DNA from: Paracoccaceae bacterium
GTDB lineage: Bacteria > Pseudomonadota > Alphaproteobacteria > Rhodobacterales > Rhodobacteraceae
NCBI GenBank assembly: GCA_003561595.1
Contig: PWWF01000368.1
Span: 1 to 12,686 of the forward strand
Direction of reading: 5' to 3'
DNA: 12,686 bases
The notes under the pieces are model-generated. The model had not been told where the DNA came from, did not search any database, and saw only the letters and a program-made list of their open reading frames with translations. The translations under genes and the position numbers were made by a program. Below are positions 1 to 7,225 of the stretch, in pieces (position 1 is the first letter of the stretch; every line of letters starts with the position of its first letter).

Positions 1-558
1 CACGCGCCCGGCCTGCGCCGCGACCATCGGCAGACGCGCGCTGATGACCGATTGCAACGCGGTTTCACGCGCCAGCTCACGCATCACGGTTGCCGCATCC
101 AGCTGCGTCAGCTCTGCGCAATCTGCATCCGGCGGCAGATCGACGACCAGCACAGCGGGCAATAGCTGCGCGGATTTCACCAGCGCCAGCGCGGCGCGAT
201 GGGCGTCGGCGTTGCCGTCGCGCAGGCTCATCAACGGGCCCTTCATCGGGTGGCGCAGATCATCCGCCGGGTCAGAGACTGCGCGCAGCCAGTCGCTGCC
301 CGCATCGCCCGGCACGATGATGCGTGCCAGATCACCGTCATAGGGGCGCGCACGCAGGGTTTCGGCCCGGTGGCGGGTGATCGCCAGCACCAGATCGCCC
401 GAGATCGCGCGCATCGCCTCCAGCCGCGCGGGTGCCAGCGCCTCCGCCGCCAGTGCAAGGATCGCGCCGCCCGGTGCACTCAGCACCACAGGCACGCCCA
501 GCCGCAGATCGGCGCGTGCGCGGTTGATCTTTTCAACAGGGGTCAGGCCCAGGGCCAT
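1..558 (-). CDS. ribA: GTP cyclohydrolase II, N-terminal part (partial at left edge)
   Basis: The minus strand reads open from this start to the window edge without a stop, about 186 residues. GTP cyclohydrolase II opens GTP to the pyrimidine precursor of riboflavin. The visible part matches my memory of the N-terminal domain peculiar to Rhodobacteraceae RibA: RARADLRLGVPVVL near the start, then YDGDLARIIVPGDAG, the PADDLRHPMKGPL stretch, and ISARLPMVAAQAGRV at the edge, just before the catalytic core would begin. The zinc-binding and catalytic motifs lie outside the window, so activity cannot be judged. I chose the ATG at 558 because family members begin about a dozen residues before RARADLR. 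An in-frame ATG at 600 would add 14 residues. Neither start has a good ribosome binding site. The gene is divergent from the response regulator gene. Confidence 0.82.
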   Translation of the reverse strand, partial: MALGLTPVEKINRARADLRLGVPVVLSAPGGAILALAAEALAPARLEAMRAISGDLVLAITRHRAETLRARPYDGDLARIIVPGDAGSDWLRAVSDPADDLRHPMKGPLMSLRDGNADAHRAALALVKSAQLLPAVLVVDLPPDADCAELTQLDAATVMRELARETALQSVISARLPMVAAQAGRV

Positions 559-650
559 TGGCACGCTCGCGTTGCGGTGGCTGGCCAGATGTAGCGCCAT
601 CGTCGAGGAATTGAAACAATCCTGCGCCCTGCGACACGTCCGCGTGAGGA

Positions 651-663
651 TTTTGTTACAAAA
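651..663. promoter_or_regulatory. 13-nt palindrome in the ribA / response regulator divergent region
   Basis: The sequence TTTTGTTACAAAA has two perfect 6-nt arms (TTTTGT and ACAAAA) around one central base. It lies in the 163-nt gap between divergent genes, about 60 nt before the response regulator start. A second, self-complementary 10-mer (AGAGCGCTCT) sits at 669-678. Their position suits an operator, but I recognise no specific regulator site, and no convincing -35/-10 pair is visible on either strand. Short AT-rich palindromes can occur by chance. Confidence 0.3.
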
Positions 664-721
664 CTTGCAGAGCGCTCTCACGCACCGCACCTGTCAATCA
701 GATGTGAACAAGAGGTGACCC

Positions 722-1408
722 ATGGCGAAACTGAACCGCATTCTGCTGGTCGATGACGAAGACGATCTGCGCGAGGCCCTGTCCGAGCAACTGATCATGA
801 CGGATGAGTTCGACGTGTTCGAGGCCGCAAACGGGGCCGAGGCGATGGACCAGATCCGGGCGGGTCAGTTCGATCTGGCCATTCTGGATGTCGGCTTGCC
901 CGACACTGATGGTCGAGAACTGTGCAAGCGCATGCGCAAGGCCGGGTTCAAGGCCCCGGTGGTCATGCTGACGGGGCATGATTCGGATGCCGACACGATC
1001 CTGGGGCTGGATTCGGGCGCGAATGACTACATCACAAAGCCCTTCAAGCTGCCGGTCCTGCTGGCCCGTCTGCGCGCCCAGTTGCGCCAGCACGAACAAT
1101 CCGAGAATGCCGTCTTTCAGCTTGGCCCCTACATGTTCAAGCCGGCCCACAAGATGCTGATCGACGAGAAAGAGCGCAAGATCCGCCTGACCGAGAAAGA
1201 GACCAACATCCTGAAATACCTGTATCGCGCGCCCGAAGGCGTGGTCCCGCGCGATGTGCTGCTGCACGAGGTCTGGGGCTATAATGCCGGTGTCACCACC
1301 CACACGCTGGAGACGCATATCTACCGTCTGCGCCAGAAGATCGAGCCTGATCCCTCGAATGTCTCGCTGCTCTTGACAGAGGCCGGGGGCTACCGACTGG
1401 CAAGCTGA
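722..1408 (+). CDS. cenR: OmpR-family response regulator, CenR type
   Basis: A 228-residue two-component response regulator with a receiver domain (about 5-120) and an OmpR/PhoB winged-helix DNA-binding domain (about 133-226). The receiver has the acidic pair D11-D12, phosphoacceptor D56 in LDVGLPD, T84 and K106, so it should be phosphorylated normally. The segments LRQHEQSE (about 121-128), WGYNAGVTTHTLETHIYRLR (185-204) and the C-terminal TEAGGYRL match my memory of CenR (Caulobacter) and OtpR (Brucella), regulators of envelope integrity. No histidine kinase gene is adjacent, which is usual for CenR. The ATG follows a good ribosome binding site (AGAGG, 711-715, 6 nt spacing). A weak hairpin, AAGCC with GGCTT (1408-1426), overlaps the stop codon. 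The family call is firm; the CenR orthology is likely but made from memory. Confidence 0.9.
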   Translation: MAKLNRILLVDDEDDLREALSEQLIMTDEFDVFEAANGAEAMDQIRAGQFDLAILDVGLPDTDGRELCKRMRKAGFKAPVVMLTGHDSDADTILGLDSGANDYITKPFKLPVLLARLRAQLRQHEQSENAVFQLGPYMFKPAHKMLIDEKERKIRLTEKETNILKYLYRAPEGVVPRDVLLHEVWGYNAGVTTHTLETHIYRLRQKIEPDPSNVSLLLTEAGGYRLAS

Positions 1409-1430
1409 AGCCGATGATCGAGGCTTATTG

Positions 1431-1462
1431 TTGCCAGACTTGATTAGAATGATACTGTATCA
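1431..1462 (+). promoter_or_regulatory. Candidate promoter with overlapping 13-nt palindrome
   Basis: A -35-like TTGCCA (1431-1436) is followed after 16 nt by a -10-like TACTGT (1453-1458). The -35 is good and the -10 is weak. The -10 lies inside a perfect odd palindrome, TGATACTGTATCA (1450-1462, 6-nt arms around one base). A repressor bound there would block polymerase. The half-sites resemble FNR/CRP-type TGAT...ATCA, but the spacing is one base too long for a standard FNR box. This element would drive the candidate RNA that ends at 1559. It is inferred from sequence only. Confidence 0.35.
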
Positions 1463-1464
1463 GG

Positions 1465-1559
1465 GCGATTGTTCTTCAAGATGGATGTAACACTGCGCTC
1501 AGGCAAGGCGCAGATCTCCTCCCTGTCGGACTGGCCCGGGCATCTGCCCGGGCCTTTTT
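1465..1559 (+). ncRNA. Candidate small RNA with anti-Shine-Dalgarno stretch
   Basis: This intergenic stretch of about 95 nt between cenR and xth has small-RNA architecture. It starts just after a promoter-like element and contains a perfect 6-bp hairpin (1493-1498 CTGCGC with 1508-1513 GCGCAG, 9-nt loop). A pyrimidine-rich stretch with no obvious pairing partner follows, including CTCCTCCC (1516-1523), complementary to a strong Shine-Dalgarno sequence. It ends in a strong intrinsic terminator. The reading frame open here (upstream of and in frame with xth) runs through the terminator and has no protein-like features. Some Rhodobacter small RNAs are known to carry CCUCCUCCC-type motifs, but I do not recognise this as one of those families. 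It could instead be the tail of the cenR transcript or part of an xth leader. The 5' end is a guess. Confidence 0.4.
1533..1559 (+). terminator. Strong intrinsic terminator
   Basis: A perfect GC-rich inverted repeat, GGCCCGGGCA (1533-1542) and TGCCCGGGCC (1545-1554), is followed directly by five T residues (1555-1559). It is oriented for plus-strand transcription and would end the cenR transcript and/or the candidate small RNA. Because it sits 71 nt before the xth start, xth probably needs its own promoter or readthrough. Confidence 0.85.
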
Positions 1560-1630
1560 CATGCGGTTTCGGGTTGCTGTGCCGGGCCATCGCGTGCATC
1601 ACCACCGCGCCACCTGGACGGAGACGCTGC

Positions 1631-2419
1631 ATGCCCTTTACCCTCGCCACCTGGAACATCAATTCGGTCCGCCTGCGCGCAGAACTTGTGCTGAAGCTTT
1701 TGCGCGAAGAGGCGCCGGATATTCTGTGCCTGCAGGAATGCAAAAGCCCGGTCGAGAAGATCCCCTTCGATCTGTTCGCGCGGGCCGGGTATGGGCATTG
1801 GGTGGCGCGCGGGCAAAAGGGCTATAACGGGGTGGCGATCCTGTCGCGCCTGCCGCTGGAGGATGCGGGCCATATCGACTGGTGCAAACGCGGCGATGCA
1901 CGCCATGTCGCGGCGCGGCTGGACAATGGCGTGACGATCCACAACTGCTACATTCCCGCGGGCGGTGATGTGCCCGACCGCGAGGTGAACGAGAAATTCG
2001 GCCACAAGCTCGATACGCTGACAGAGATGCGCGATCATTTCGGCAGCGCGCGCCCCGACCGCAGCATTCTGGTCGGCGATCTGAACATCGCCCCGCGCGA
2101 GGATGATGTCTGGTCGCACAAGCAGCTTCTGAAAGTCGTTTCGCACACGCCGATCGAGGTCGCGCATCTGGGTGACGCGCAAGAGGCCGGGGGCTGGGTC
2201 GATGTAACCCGCAAGGACATTCCCGAAGGCCAGCTATATTCCTGGTGGTCCTATCGCGCCCGCGACTGGGATGCCGCCGACAAGGGCCGCAGGCTCGATC
2301 ATGTCTGGGCCAGTGCCGATATTGCCGATGCGGCCCATGGCTCGCGCATCCTGCGGGCCGCGCGCGGCTGGGACAAGCCGTCGGATCATGCGCCGGTCTT
2401 TGCAACCTTCGATCTCTGA
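1631..2419 (+). CDS. xth: Exodeoxyribonuclease III (AP endonuclease)
   Basis: A 262-residue, full-length member of the ExoIII/APE1 endonuclease-exonuclease-phosphatase family. It would cut DNA at abasic sites and remove 3' blocking groups in base excision repair. Catalytic residues align with E. coli ExoIII: N9, E36 in LQECK, Y107 in NCYIPAGG, D150 and N152 in GDLN, D223 in RLDHVW, and the D252-H253 pair in SDHAP. The ATG at 1631 is chosen because MPFTLATWNINSVRLR is the normal family N-terminus and a GGAG sits just upstream. The frame is open back to about 1469, but that would translate through the terminator. The next gene starts 70 nt downstream. Confidence 0.96.
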   Translation: MPFTLATWNINSVRLRAELVLKLLREEAPDILCLQECKSPVEKIPFDLFARAGYGHWVARGQKGYNGVAILSRLPLEDAGHIDWCKRGDARHVAARLDNGVTIHNCYIPAGGDVPDREVNEKFGHKLDTLTEMRDHFGSARPDRSILVGDLNIAPREDDVWSHKQLLKVVSHTPIEVAHLGDAQEAGGWVDVTRKDIPEGQLYSWWSYRARDWDAADKGRRLDHVWASADIADAAHGSRILRAARGWDKPSDHAPVFATFDL

Positions 2420-2489
2420 CACCCCCTTTCCCTTTGGGGGCACACAGCCCATATAGGGCGGCAGATGCACATTTCAGACGGGGGCGAAC

Positions 2490-3395
2490 ATGCTGGAATT
2501 CGGCAAGCAGGAAACGGGCGCAGGCGCCGAGGTTGTCTTTGACGTCTCGGAACGCGATTTCATGACCAAGGTGATCGAGGCCAGTCAGGAGGTCCCGGTC
2601 ATCGTCGATTTCTGGGCGCCCTGGTGCGGGCCGTGCAAGACGCTGGGCCCGGCGCTGGAAGCCGAAGTGCGCGCGGCAGGCGGCAAGGTCTTGATGGCCA
2701 AGGTCAATATCGACGAAAACCAGTCCATCGCCGCGCAGTTGCGCATTCAGTCCATCCCGACCGTCTATGCCTTTTTCCAGGGCCAGCCTGTGGACGGGTT
2801 TCAGGGCGCGCAGCCCCCATCGGCGCTGAAGGAGTTCGTGAGCAAGCTTGCGAACATGTCCGGGGATGGGGGCCTCAGCGAAGCGCTGGATGAGGCCGAC
2901 AGCATGCTCGAACAGGGTGCCGTCGCGGATGCCGCGCAGGTCTTTGCCGCCGTTCTGGGGCAAGAGGGCGAGAATGCGCGCGCTCTTGGCGGTCTTGCGC
3001 GCGCGCAGATCGCAGGCGGCAGCCTCGATCAGGCCGAGGCGCTGTTGGCCAATGCCCCCGCCGCCATCGCCACCGCGCCAGAGGTCGAGGCCGCGCGCGC
3101 CAAACTCGCGCTGGCGCGGCAGGCCGAGAGCGCAGGGCCGGTGGATGAGTTGCGCGCCGCGCTCGAGGCTGATCCCGACAATCATCAGGCCCGGTTTGAT
3201 CTGGCGCAGGCGCTGTATGCCAACGGCGAGGCCGAAGCCGCGATAGAGGAATTGCTGGAGCTGTTCCGCAGGGACCGTGACTGGAATGACGGGGCCGCCA
3301 AGACGCAGCTTTTCACAATATTCGACGCGCTCAGCCCCAAGGACCCGCTGGCCGCCAAGGGTCGGCGCAGGCTGAGCTCGATGATATTTGCCTGA
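2490..3395 (+). CDS. cnoX: Thioredoxin-TPR co-chaperone (CnoX/YbbN type)
   Basis: A 301-residue protein with an N-terminal thioredoxin fold (about 15-122) and an alanine-rich helical TPR-like C-terminal half (about 130-301), the architecture and length of CnoX/YbbN. The thioredoxin part has an intact WCGPC site (45-49) and the cis-proline P90 in SIPT, so it should be redox competent, unlike E. coli YbbN, which lacks the first cysteine. Known homologues act as holdases that pass clients to DnaK and GroEL. There is no signal peptide, so it is cytoplasmic. The ATG at 2490 follows a purine-rich site (GGGGG, about 2480-2484). The gap after xth (2420-2489) holds a short CCCCC/GGGGG inverted repeat without a T-run and a TATAGG that could be a weak -10. 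Annotation simply as thioredoxin is also common. Confidence 0.9.
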   Translation: MLEFGKQETGAGAEVVFDVSERDFMTKVIEASQEVPVIVDFWAPWCGPCKTLGPALEAEVRAAGGKVLMAKVNIDENQSIAAQLRIQSIPTVYAFFQGQPVDGFQGAQPPSALKEFVSKLANMSGDGGLSEALDEADSMLEQGAVADAAQVFAAVLGQEGENARALGGLARAQIAGGSLDQAEALLANAPAAIATAPEVEAARAKLALARQAESAGPVDELRAALEADPDNHQARFDLAQALYANGEAEAAIEELLELFRRDRDWNDGAAKTQLFTIFDALSPKDPLAAKGRRRLSSMIFA

Positions 3396-3422
3396 GCCGG
3401 TGTTCGGGTTACGTTGCCAGAC

Positions 3423-4064
3423 ATGACGCGGTTCAAAGATCTTCCGGATGTGATCCCGGTATTCCCCTTGCCCGGTGCGCTGCTTTTGCCGCGCGCCAGG
3501 CTACCTCTGCATATCTTTGAACCGCGCTACCTTGCGATGATCGAGGATTGCATGAAAACACCCGAGCGGCTGATCGGTATGGTTCAGCCGCGCGAGATGC
3601 CGGGCAGCGACACCAAGCTGCTGCACACAATCGGCTGCGCTGGGCGGCTGACTGCTTTTTCCGAGACCGAGGACGGGCGTTACATGATTACCCTGACGGG
3701 AATCTCGCGCTTCCGGGTCAAGCAAGAGATCACGGGTTTCACCCCCTATCGCCGGACAGAGGTCACATGGGACGGGTTTGAACGTGACAGGGGTGATGAG
3801 GAATGCGACCGCAAGCTGGAGCGCAAAGCGTTCTTCGGCCTGCTCAAGCGGTTTTTCCAGATGCACCAACTCTCGACCGACTGGGACAGTCTGGAATCCG
3901 CCGAGGATGAATTGCTGATCAATTCGCTGTCCATGCTCTGCCCCTTTGAACCCGATGACAAGCAGGCGCTGCTGGAAGCCCCTTCGCTGGCCACGCGCCG
4001 CGAAACCCTTGTCACACTTATGGAATTCAGCTTGCGCGGTGGCGATGACGAGGTGCTGCAATGA
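3423..4064 (+). CDS. Lon protease substrate-binding (LAN) domain protein
   Basis: A 213-residue stand-alone protein resembling the N-terminal substrate-binding domain of Lon. It lacks the AAA+ and protease domains, so it is not a protease itself. Typical features are [20 protein letters not shown] near residues 10-30 followed by [11 protein letters not shown], the GCAGRL turn, and a later helical part (about 130-213). The biochemical role of stand-alone members is not settled; a role in proteostasis is inferred. I chose the ATG at 3423. A TTG at 3414 is in frame and would add three residues, and neither has a clear ribosome binding site. It follows cnoX after 27 nt and overlaps the Trm112-like gene by 4 nt, so the three are probably cotranscribed. 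Confidence 0.9.
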   Translation: MTRFKDLPDVIPVFPLPGALLLPRARLPLHIFEPRYLAMIEDCMKTPERLIGMVQPREMPGSDTKLLHTIGCAGRLTAFSETEDGRYMITLTGISRFRVKQEITGFTPYRRTEVTWDGFERDRGDEECDRKLERKAFFGLLKRFFQMHQLSTDWDSLESAEDELLINSLSMLCPFEPDDKQALLEAPSLATRRETLVTLMEFSLRGGDDEVLQ

Positions 4065-4255
4065 GTGGCGGGGAAACCGCCGCGCCCGATTTCGACCGCA
4101 AGATGCTGGAAGCGCTGGTCTGTCCGGTCACCAAGGGGCGGCTGAGTTACGACGCCAGGCGGCAGGAACTGATTTCCAAGGCGGCGCATCTGGCCTTTCC
4201 CATCCGCGATGGCATTCCGATCATGCTGGTGGATCAGGCGCGCGACGTCGATTAA
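4061..4255 (+). CDS. Trm112-like small zinc-ribbon family protein
   Basis: A 64-residue protein of the Trm112/YcaR family: [16 protein letters not shown] (17-31), then [13 protein letters not shown] (46-58). Eukaryotic and archaeal Trm112 activates methyltransferases acting on tRNA, rRNA and release factors; the partner of the bacterial form is not evident here. Only one cysteine (C21) is present: the CPxC position carries CPVT, so a classical zinc site is not seen. Its start overlaps the stop of the preceding gene (ATGA, 4061-4064), pointing to translational coupling. It is the last gene of the xth-side plus-strand run and is followed by a convergent intergenic region. Confidence 0.92.
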   Translation: MSGGETAAPDFDRKMLEALVCPVTKGRLSYDARRQELISKAAHLAFPIRDGIPIMLVDQARDVD

Positions 4256-4559
4256 CGCACAGCAAAGGCGAAACGCCCTGACCAGTCGGTCAGGGCGTTG
4301 CCGGTAGAAACTGCGCCTTGGTCGTCGGACCAGACGCGCGGATACCACCCTACAGATGATGCGAGCAAAGGGTTGGTTGATCCGCTCGGAGCTAGGTTAA
4401 AATTGGCCTGAATCGGACGCCGATCCAAGCGAAAACACGACTTCGGACAGATTTTCACCGTTTTTCCATGCGAGAACCAGGCCACTTCAACAGTAATGCG
4501 CACAATCGCCACACGATGGCCCGATTGTTGCGTCGCCAGAAACGCCCGCTACAACGCGC
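4256..4559. other. 304-nt convergent intergenic region without a recognisable gene
   Basis: This lies between the 3' ends of the Trm112-like gene and mutT. The clear structure is the 12-bp hairpin at 4272-4299. A smaller inverted repeat, ATCGG-ACG-CCGAT, occurs near 4414-4426. The stretch is visibly less GC-rich than the flanking genes. A minus-strand frame is open over 4252-4512 (86 residues from a GTG), but it matches no family I know, lacks a good ribosome binding site and contains the hairpin in its 3' part, so I do not call it a gene. Confidence 0.55.
4272..4299 (-). terminator. Perfect 12-bp hairpin, probable terminator for argJ-mutT
   Basis: Perfect arms AACGCCCTGACC (4272-4283) and GGTCAGGGCGTT (4288-4299) enclose a 4-nt loop. 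Read on the minus strand, the stem ends in TTT and then a mixed sequence, so it is a weak terminator by T-run criteria. On the plus strand, no T-run follows beyond GTT. Its place between convergent genes suits a terminator used in one or both directions. The inner part also looks like a short operator palindrome, but no gene starts nearby to be regulated. Confidence 0.55.
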
Positions 4560-4958
4560 TTACAGCCAGTCACGCAGGATGGGAATCAGCGGCAGATCGG
4601 CCGGGGGCATCGGGTAGTCGCGCATATCGGCAGGGCGCACCCATTTCATCGCCTGCCCTTCACGGCTTTGCGGCTGGCCTTCCCACTTGCGGCAGGCGAA
4701 AAGCGGCATCAGCAGATGAAAGCTGTCATAGCCATGGCTGGCAAAGCTGAGCGGCGCAAGGCAACTTTGCCATGTGTCGATGCCCAGTTCTTCCTGCAAC
4801 TCGCGGATCAGCGCGGCCTCGGGCGTCTCTTCCGGTTCGACCTTGCCGCCCGGAAACTCCCACAGCCCGGCCATGGATTTGCCTTCGGGGCGCTGGGTCA
4901 GCAGCACCCGCCCATCCCGGTCGATCAGCGCGACAGCAGAAACAAGAACGACCTTCAC
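4560..4958 (-). CDS. mutT: Nudix hydrolase, MutT type (8-oxo-dGTP diphosphatase)
   Basis: A 132-residue Nudix protein of normal MutT length. The full Nudix box GX5EX7REUXEEXGU is present at residues 38-60, with E44, R52, E53, E56 and E57 intact. The N-terminus [20 protein letters not shown] and the [19 protein letters not shown] run match MutT proteins that remove oxidised GTP nucleotides and so prevent A:T to C:G transversions. The start is a GTG at 4958, supported by the GTGA overlap with the argJ stop codon (4955-4958), which implies translational coupling in an argJ-mutT operon. The strict 8-oxo-dGTP specificity is inferred from family resemblance. Confidence 0.92.
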   Translation of the reverse strand: MKVVLVSAVALIDRDGRVLLTQRPEGKSMAGLWEFPGGKVEPEETPEAALIRELQEELGIDTWQSCLAPLSFASHGYDSFHLLMPLFACRKWEGQPQSREGQAMKWVRPADMRDYPMPPADLPLIPILRDWL

Positions 4959-6259
4959 GACCGATAATCCGCGTTGATCTGGATGTAGCGTTCGGTCAGA
5001 TCGCAGGTCCAGACAGTCGCTGCCCCGGCCCCCAGCCCCAGATCGACCCCGATCACGATATCGGATTGTTTCATGTAGCTGGCGCCCTGGTCTTCGGAAT
5101 AGCCGGGTGCGACCTGCCCTTCGGTTGCGACCAGATGCGGGCCGAAGCGGATCGACAGGCGGTCGCGATCAGCCTCTGCCCCGGATTTGCCCACGGCCAT
5201 GACAATACGGCCCCAATTCGGGTCCTCGCCCGCGATGGCCGTCTTGACCAGCGGCGAATTGGCGATGGCAAACCCCACGCGCCGCGCATCCGCATCCGAT
5301 TGGGCGCCTGTCACGGCGACCTCGATGAACTTGCGCGCCCCTTCACCGTCGCGCACGACCTGATGTGCCAGATCCCGCATCACCCCGCCCAGGCCCTTGG
5401 CAAAGGCGGCGGCCTCGGGGCTGGCATCCGTGTCGATCAGGGCCGCATCGCTTTGCCCTGTCGCGGCCATCAGCACCATGTCAGAGGTCGAGGTATCGCT
5501 GTCCACCGTGATGCAGTTGAAGGTGCTGTCCGTCAGGCGCGAGAGCATGGATTGCAACACGGGCTGCGTGATCCTTGCATCGGTGAACAGATAGACCAGC
5601 ATCGTCGCCATATCGGGCGCGATCATCCCCGAACCCTTGGCGATCCCGGCTATCCGCACGGGCGCGCCCCCGATCTCGACCGTCGCCGTGGCGCCCTTGG
5701 CAAAGGTATCGGTCGTCATGATCGCCTGCGCAGCCTGTGGCAGCGCATCGGGCGACAGGCTTGCGACAAGCGTCTCGACGGCCGCCGTGATCCGCTCATG
5801 CGGCAACCGCTCACCGATCACCCCGGTCGAGGCAGTGAAGACCCGCCCCGCAGGCAGGCTCAGCGCGGCACCGACTGCATCGCAGATCGCCGTGACCGAC
5901 TCGGCCCCTGCCTGACCGGTAAAGGCATTGGCGTTGCCGGAATTGACCAGAATCGCCGCGCCATCAGCGCTGCTGGCGGCCAGCTTCATCTGCGCATCAT
6001 GGACCGATGCCGCACGCGTGGCCGAGCGTGTGAAACTCCCGGCCATAACCGTGCCGGGCACCAGATGGGCCAGCATGACATCGGGCCGCCCGGCATAGCG
6101 CACCCCTGCTGCCACTGTCGCAATGCGCAGCCCGGCGATCACGGGCAATTGCGGAAAACTCTCCGGCGCCAGCGGTGATACCTGCGGCGCGCTCGATTGC
6201 GCCTTTAGCTGTGCCTTCAGTGCCTTGACCTTGCGTTTGAGCTTTTTCTTCGCGCCCAT
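4955..6259 (-). CDS. argJ: Bifunctional ornithine acetyltransferase / N-acetylglutamate synthase
   Basis: A 434-residue ArgJ of the arginine pathway. It moves the acetyl group from N-acetylornithine to glutamate, and bifunctional members also use acetyl-CoA. The autoproteolysis site is clear: [14 protein letters not shown], with nucleophile T219 becoming the N-terminus of the beta chain. The oxyanion-hole pair T145-G146 in STGVIGE and the later DPNWGRIV motif are intact. Members are usually just over 400 residues; this one carries a lysine-rich N-terminal extension of about 25 residues (from [10 protein letters not shown]) before the conserved [10 protein letters not shown]. The ATG at 6259 has a GGAG 8-9 nt upstream. 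A terminator hairpin ends only 14 nt before the gene, so argJ either has a promoter in the end of the PPIase gene or lives on readthrough. mutT follows with a 4-nt overlap. Confidence 0.96.
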   Translation of the reverse strand: MGAKKKLKRKVKALKAQLKAQSSAPQVSPLAPESFPQLPVIAGLRIATVAAGVRYAGRPDVMLAHLVPGTVMAGSFTRSATRAASVHDAQMKLAASSADGAAILVNSGNANAFTGQAGAESVTAICDAVGAALSLPAGRVFTASTGVIGERLPHERITAAVETLVASLSPDALPQAAQAIMTTDTFAKGATATVEIGGAPVRIAGIAKGSGMIAPDMATMLVYLFTDARITQPVLQSMLSRLTDSTFNCITVDSDTSTSDMVLMAATGQSDAALIDTDASPEAAAFAKGLGGVMRDLAHQVVRDGEGARKFIEVAVTGAQSDADARRVGFAIANSPLVKTAIAGEDPNWGRIVMAVGKSGAEADRDRLSIRFGPHLVATEGQVAPGYSEDQGASYMKQSDIVIGVDLGLGAGAATVWTCDLTERYIQINADYRS

Positions 6260-6273
6260 GCCCGTGCTCCATG

Positions 6274-6301
6274 AAAAAGCCGGGCCGCGATTGGCCCGGC
6301 T
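6274..6301 (-). terminator. Intrinsic terminator after the PPIase gene
   Basis: On the minus strand, a perfect 9-bp stem, AGCCGGGCC with GGCCCGGCT (arms 6278-6286 and 6293-6301, 6-nt loop), runs into TTTTT (6278-6274). This is a textbook intrinsic terminator for the PPIase gene ending at 6329. It lies immediately before the ribosome binding site of argJ. Confidence 0.8.
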
Positions 6302-6328
6302 GTCACCATTTGCTTACACTGCGCCCCG

Positions 6329-7186
6329 TCAGTCGTCCAGCAGGTCGCGACGGCCCAGCAGCGCGGGGTCCAGATCCTCATAATTGCGCTCGATGCTGGC
6401 AGCACTCGTGGCGCTGTCCAGCACGCCCTGCGCGGCTTCGCGCTGCAGGTTCTGCTCAATCGCCTCGCGCACCTCTTCCAGGTCGGGGGCGGTGGACATG
6501 CGCGTGTCATTCAGCAGCACCAGATGCCAGCCGAATTCCGTTTCCAGCGGACCCATGTATTCACCCACGTCCAGCGACTCGACCGCTTCCTCGAACTCGG
6601 CGATCATCGCACCCGGACCGAACCAGCCCAGCGACCCGCCGCCCTCTGCCGCTCCATCCATCGAATGTTCGCGCGCAAGCTCGGCGAAATCGGCACCGGC
6701 ATCCAGTTCTTCGCGCAGGGCCTGCGCCTCTTCCTCGGTCTCGACAATGATATGCGAGGCGTTGAATTCCGGCGTCGGTTCGCGGCCATCGAAATCAGTG
6801 ACAAAGGCTGTATAGGCGTCCTGCACATTCTCTTCGGTCAGCGCGGACTCAGCAGCGCGGGTCAGCGCGGCATTGGCGATAAAGGCGCGGCGCTCGTTTT
6901 CAAGGGCGATCTGTTCGGCCGCGCTCAGCGTGTCCTCGGACTGCTGCATGATGGCGGTCTGCTCGATCAGCTGCTCGACCAGCGGCTCGAACAGGGTTTC
7001 AAGGGGCATCTGTTGAAACTGCTCTGGCAGGGTGTCGCGTGCGGCCAGCAGGTGGCCCAGTGTGATCTCGGTTCCGTTCACACTGGCGATGACAGTATCG
7101 CGGCTGGGCTCTGTTTCTGCGAATGCGGGCGCTGTGGATACCATGAATGCGGCGAATACCATACCGGATCGCGAAAAACTGACCAT
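6329..7186 (-). CDS. Periplasmic parvulin-type peptidylprolyl isomerase
   Basis: A 285-residue exported PpiC/parvulin protein. Residues 1-23 form a signal peptide (hydrophobic 8-19, cleavage after AFA). A SurA-N/PpiD-like helical region follows (about 28-135), then one parvulin domain (about 140-228) with FNASHI (141-146, H145), GGSLGWFGPG (183-192) and FGWHLVLL (218-225). It would isomerise prolyl bonds and assist folding of secreted and outer-membrane proteins in the periplasm. The ATG at 7186 is chosen because it has a strong ribosome binding site (AAGGAG) and is followed directly by the signal peptide; the open frame extends upstream to 7375 but is not protein-like there. It is divergent from secA. 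It lacks the second parvulin domain of SurA, so I give no symbol. Confidence 0.92.
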   Translation of the reverse strand: MVSFSRSGMVFAAFMVSTAPAFAETEPSRDTVIASVNGTEITLGHLLAARDTLPEQFQQMPLETLFEPLVEQLIEQTAIMQQSEDTLSAAEQIALENERRAFIANAALTRAAESALTEENVQDAYTAFVTDFDGREPTPEFNASHIIVETEEEAQALREELDAGADFAELAREHSMDGAAEGGGSLGWFGPGAMIAEFEEAVESLDVGEYMGPLETEFGWHLVLLNDTRMSTAPDLEEVREAIEQNLQREAAQGVLDSATSAASIERNYEDLDPALLGRRDLLDD

Positions 7187-7225
7187 CTTTGCCTCTCCTT
7201 GCTCGACACGGGCAGATGCGCGTCG

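Noticed and set aside
1469..1630. Upstream in-frame extension of xth
   Set aside because: It would translate through a strong terminator and adds residues not found in ExoIII, whose normal N-terminus begins at 1631.
4252..4512. Minus-strand frame of 86 residues from a GTG
   Set aside because: No family resemblance, no ribosome binding site, unusual codons for this genome, and a perfect hairpin within its 3' end. Kept only as an observation.
4772..6178. Long plus-strand frame antisense to argJ and mutT
   Set aside because: Shadow of ArgJ and MutT, both with complete catalytic motifs on the minus strand; its translation is rich in R, H, P and G as is typical of antisense frames.
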